NCBI GenBank assembly: GCA_043228905.1
Contig: JBHGNT010000014.1
Span: 558,001-622,000, forward strand
Reading direction: 5' to 3'
DNA length: 64,000 bases
From: Azolla caroliniana
Lineage: Eukaryota; Polypodiophyta
Shown: in pieces, positions 61,926-64,000 of the stretch
Layout: each line of letters starts with the position of its first letter
Position numbering within the stretch: the stretch's first letter is position 1
Translations under genes and position numbers: made by a program
The notes under the pieces: model-generated
The model's input: the letters and a program-made list of their open reading frames with translations, nothing else
Told to the model about the DNA's origin: nothing
Database searches by the model: none

Positions 61926-62450
61926 GCATTACATTCAGATTTACTACCTGAGCTTCCAGATGGTCTAGTACATTCCGTTGATGTGGAACTTTGTTGTCCA
62001 ACATTGTTTCCCTCTCCATGGCAATCTCTTCCATTTTTCAGATTTTTCTCTATCTTCATTTTCACAGTCTTCATCAGTTTCTACATTTTGTTTTGGGTTG
62101 TACCAACTACCCAACTCATCAAATATTACATCCCGACTTACCACAATCTTTTTTGTCAAAGGGTTATAGCATCTATACCCTTTTTGCTCCTCTGAATATT
62201 CAACAAAAACACATTTTTCAGCTTTTGGATCAAGCTTACTTCTCACTTTAGCAGGTACATGGACATAGGCAAGGCATCCAAACACTTTTAAGTGTTCTAA
62301 ACTAGGCTTCCTGCCATAGAAACATTCTTCAGGAGCTACTTCAAGGCATCCTACCATATAAACATTCTTCAGTAGTTACTTCATGCACTCCATATGTTAT
62401 ACATCTATTTAGAATATAATTTGTTGTGTTTACGCTTCTACCCAATAATA
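61926..62450 (-). pseudogene. Copia D integrase C-terminus and linker
   Basis: From the right: MSLYYWVEA, a stop-rich stretch, a small duplication near 62335-62375 (TTEECLYGR then PEECFYGRKPSLEHLKVF), GCLAYVHVPAKVRSKLDPKA and YRCYNPLTKKIVVSRDVIFD. A shifted acidic linker then runs into the RT deletion. Confidence 0.85.
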
Positions 62451-62455
62451 CAATG

Positions 62456-64000
62456 ACATTTTTTTTTTGTCAGTAAAGCCCTTATTTTGCCTCTTCCCCC
62501 ATCGCTATTGCACGTCTATTCTTACCTTAAACCCTAAACCCTAAACCATAAAACATACACCAATGGCCTCAACAAACCGAACCCAAACCATAAACACAAT
62601 ACTAACCCTAACTTAAACCCTAACCCTAAACAACACCCTAAACAAAACCTATACTCTAACTCTAACCCCAAACCCATACCCAATCCATACCCGGGTAGCT
62701 CCCACAAACACTCCTTTCACATGAATCATAATACTAATCGATATAAACAATGGTCAGACCGTCATAGTCCTCATCACCATCATCAATCACAACCTCCACA
62801 GTCAAATTACCATCAACAAAACCACACTCCTCATCATCATCATCTACAATCACAAGCTTCACCATCATACCAACACCAACACCAACATCATCACCAACAG
62901 CCACTGAAACATTTTCATCCGCCATACTGTCATCAAACACAGGTACATCAACAGCGACCAGACCAACACCATCCACAAGTTCAACACCATCCGCAACCAC
63001 CGACCTTTCACCATCACCAACCATCAACCCTTCCTTAGCAATAGGCACTCATTCAACGCGCCTATTCCTATAATATAGCACCCAACGAACTCTCTTACCA
63101 ACAAAACCCAATTAACAGCAGACATAATATACATGACCTATTGTTAGACTCATCAACGTACCGATGACTCCACCGCCTCCCCGGGAACCAATCTTTTCTG
63201 ACCAACATCAATCCCATGTAATACCCCCGCCGAAAATGTGGACCACGGACATACCATGGACCACCACACATCCATTGTCAATGTCGCCACCACAACATCG
63301 CACATATGAGGTTCTCAGTGAAGGGTGCCAGAATAGTCACCCGCCCACTAGAAGCTCTCATCTTTTTGAACAGTCGTCGCTCGATCTGCATTGGATACTA
63401 ATGTCGCCATTACCATTTCCTTCGTCGCACCAATCCCATACCCATGTCGGGACTGCGTGGGGCAGCAGTCATGGGTATGGACCGCCTTCTAAAACATTCC
63501 CCTAACCCACCTATTACACCCACGTCGTCCCACATCCGCCCCTTCCCTTCCCAAGGAGCAGAACACATACCGCCTCAACCGCTTAATCCTCTCCAAGAAA
63601 GCATTATCCCCATGCTTAGAACCATCCCCATAGGAAGCATCCTCCCCATACATGTGTGTACTGAGATTCATGGACATCCTTACCCAAACCCACACAGTCA
63701 CTCTCTAATCCCTCACACACACAGTTACCCCTCGCTCCCTTCCTACTCTCACCCAAACTCACACTCACACATAAACCCCTCTTATCTCGACTCACACACA
63801 TACCCTTTTATTTATACACATACCCCTAATAATACCCTTCCTATCACCACTTCCCACTTACACCCACACAACTACATGTCACACACTTGTCCAAACCCCC
63901 CTTCTTCTTTTCTTCCCCCCCCCCCCCCCCCCACACACACTAAACCCTAAACCCTAAACCCTAAACGTGTAACGCGGCATGCGAATCGTACAAATAGATG
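62456..64000. repeat. C/A-rich, G-poor tract with telomere-type repeats
   Basis: The plus strand is strongly poor in G. It starts with degenerate CCCTAAA words (62530-62690), followed by CAT/CAC-rich sequence, CCCAC-rich sequence, a run of 18 C (63915-63932) and perfect CCCTAAA units (63941-63964). Long open frames here are low-complexity (His/Gln/Pro-rich on plus, Asp/Val-rich on minus) and have no gene-like features. Confidence 0.75.
63941..63964 (+). repeat. Interstitial telomere-type repeat (CCCTAAA)n
   Basis: About three and a half perfect units of the plant telomere repeat, followed by unique sequence, so it is internal rather than a chromosome end. Confidence 0.9.

Larger units (their letters stand above)
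60136..62450 (-). mobile_element. Copia D, 5'-truncated relative of copia A
   Basis: The 3' LTR and the pol 3' half on the minus strand, close to A in protein wording. Gag, protease, most of integrase and the 5' LTR are missing: the element stops at 62450, at the KNM-YYW codons of integrase. The RT N-terminus is also deleted internally. Confidence 0.9.

Noticed and set aside
62721-63038. His/Gln/Pro-rich open frame as a host gene
   Set aside because: Pure low-complexity translation of CAT/CAC repeats; the opposite strand is equally open (Asp/Val-rich).
63444-63950. 168-codon open frame near the right end
   Set aside because: Results from G-poor composition; no domain, ends in a poly-C and telomere-type run.
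63941-63964. True chromosome end
   Set aside because: Only three to four units, with non-telomeric sequence after them.

Overview
The window is plant nuclear repeat DNA. I recognise no host gene, rRNA, functional tRNA or CRISPR array. Almost all of it is nested LTR retrotransposons (Ty1/copia and Ty3/gypsy), plus about 5 kb of AT-rich DNA with no recognisable gene and a C/A-rich terminal tract carrying CCCTAAA telomere-type repeats. CCCTAAA repeats, initiator-Met copia primer sites and the nesting point to a land plant with a large genome. The gypsy lineages (a chromovirus with a Tf1/sushi-like gag and chromodomain, and a lineage with an FLDD reverse transcriptase and a DHG protease motif) recall elements I associate with seed-free plants and fungi. 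A fern or lycophyte is therefore a guess, not a result.

Layout. 1-5092: copia A (+), nearly intact with one TAG, inserted in the gag of copia B (+; 5093-7156 and 25042-27638). B is split by same-family copia E (-; 7157-25041, 5-bp duplication GGATA). E's reverse transcriptase gene was hit three times: by copia C (+; 9022-14570, duplication ACATA), by F (+; 14795-18519) and by G (-; 18710-22148). F and G form a non-autonomous LTR family with one long conserved frame made of repeated modules and no recognisable gag or pol domain. 27639-27956 is an old LTR piece. 27957-32599 is AT-rich, with an eroded gypsy (M) at 32600-33700. 34166-35345 holds a copia gag stub, its LTR and related fragments.

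35346-55035 is gypsy I (+), broken by copia K (-; 36595-40515), gypsy H (+; 42434-50272, itself holding a solo LTR at 43264-43997), a solo LTR (51053-51822) and an LTR with four promoter repeats (52001-53374). 55036-59824 is chromovirus J (-), with a 187-bp duplication around a 654-bp insert and a solo LTR. 60136-62450 is copia D (-), a truncated relative of A. 62456-64000 is low-complexity C/A-rich DNA.

How the parts relate. F and G share with H and I the TGTCG...CGACA termini, 4-bp target duplications, a primer-binding site of the form TGGTGAAnCCGACnTGAA, and a conserved block just before the polypurine tract. The inference is that F/G were mobilised in trans by H/I-type gypsy elements. This F/G system is the best candidate for something undescribed. 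The B/C/E/K copia family is also unusual: it has a coding extension after RNase H, bounded by two polypurine-like tracts.
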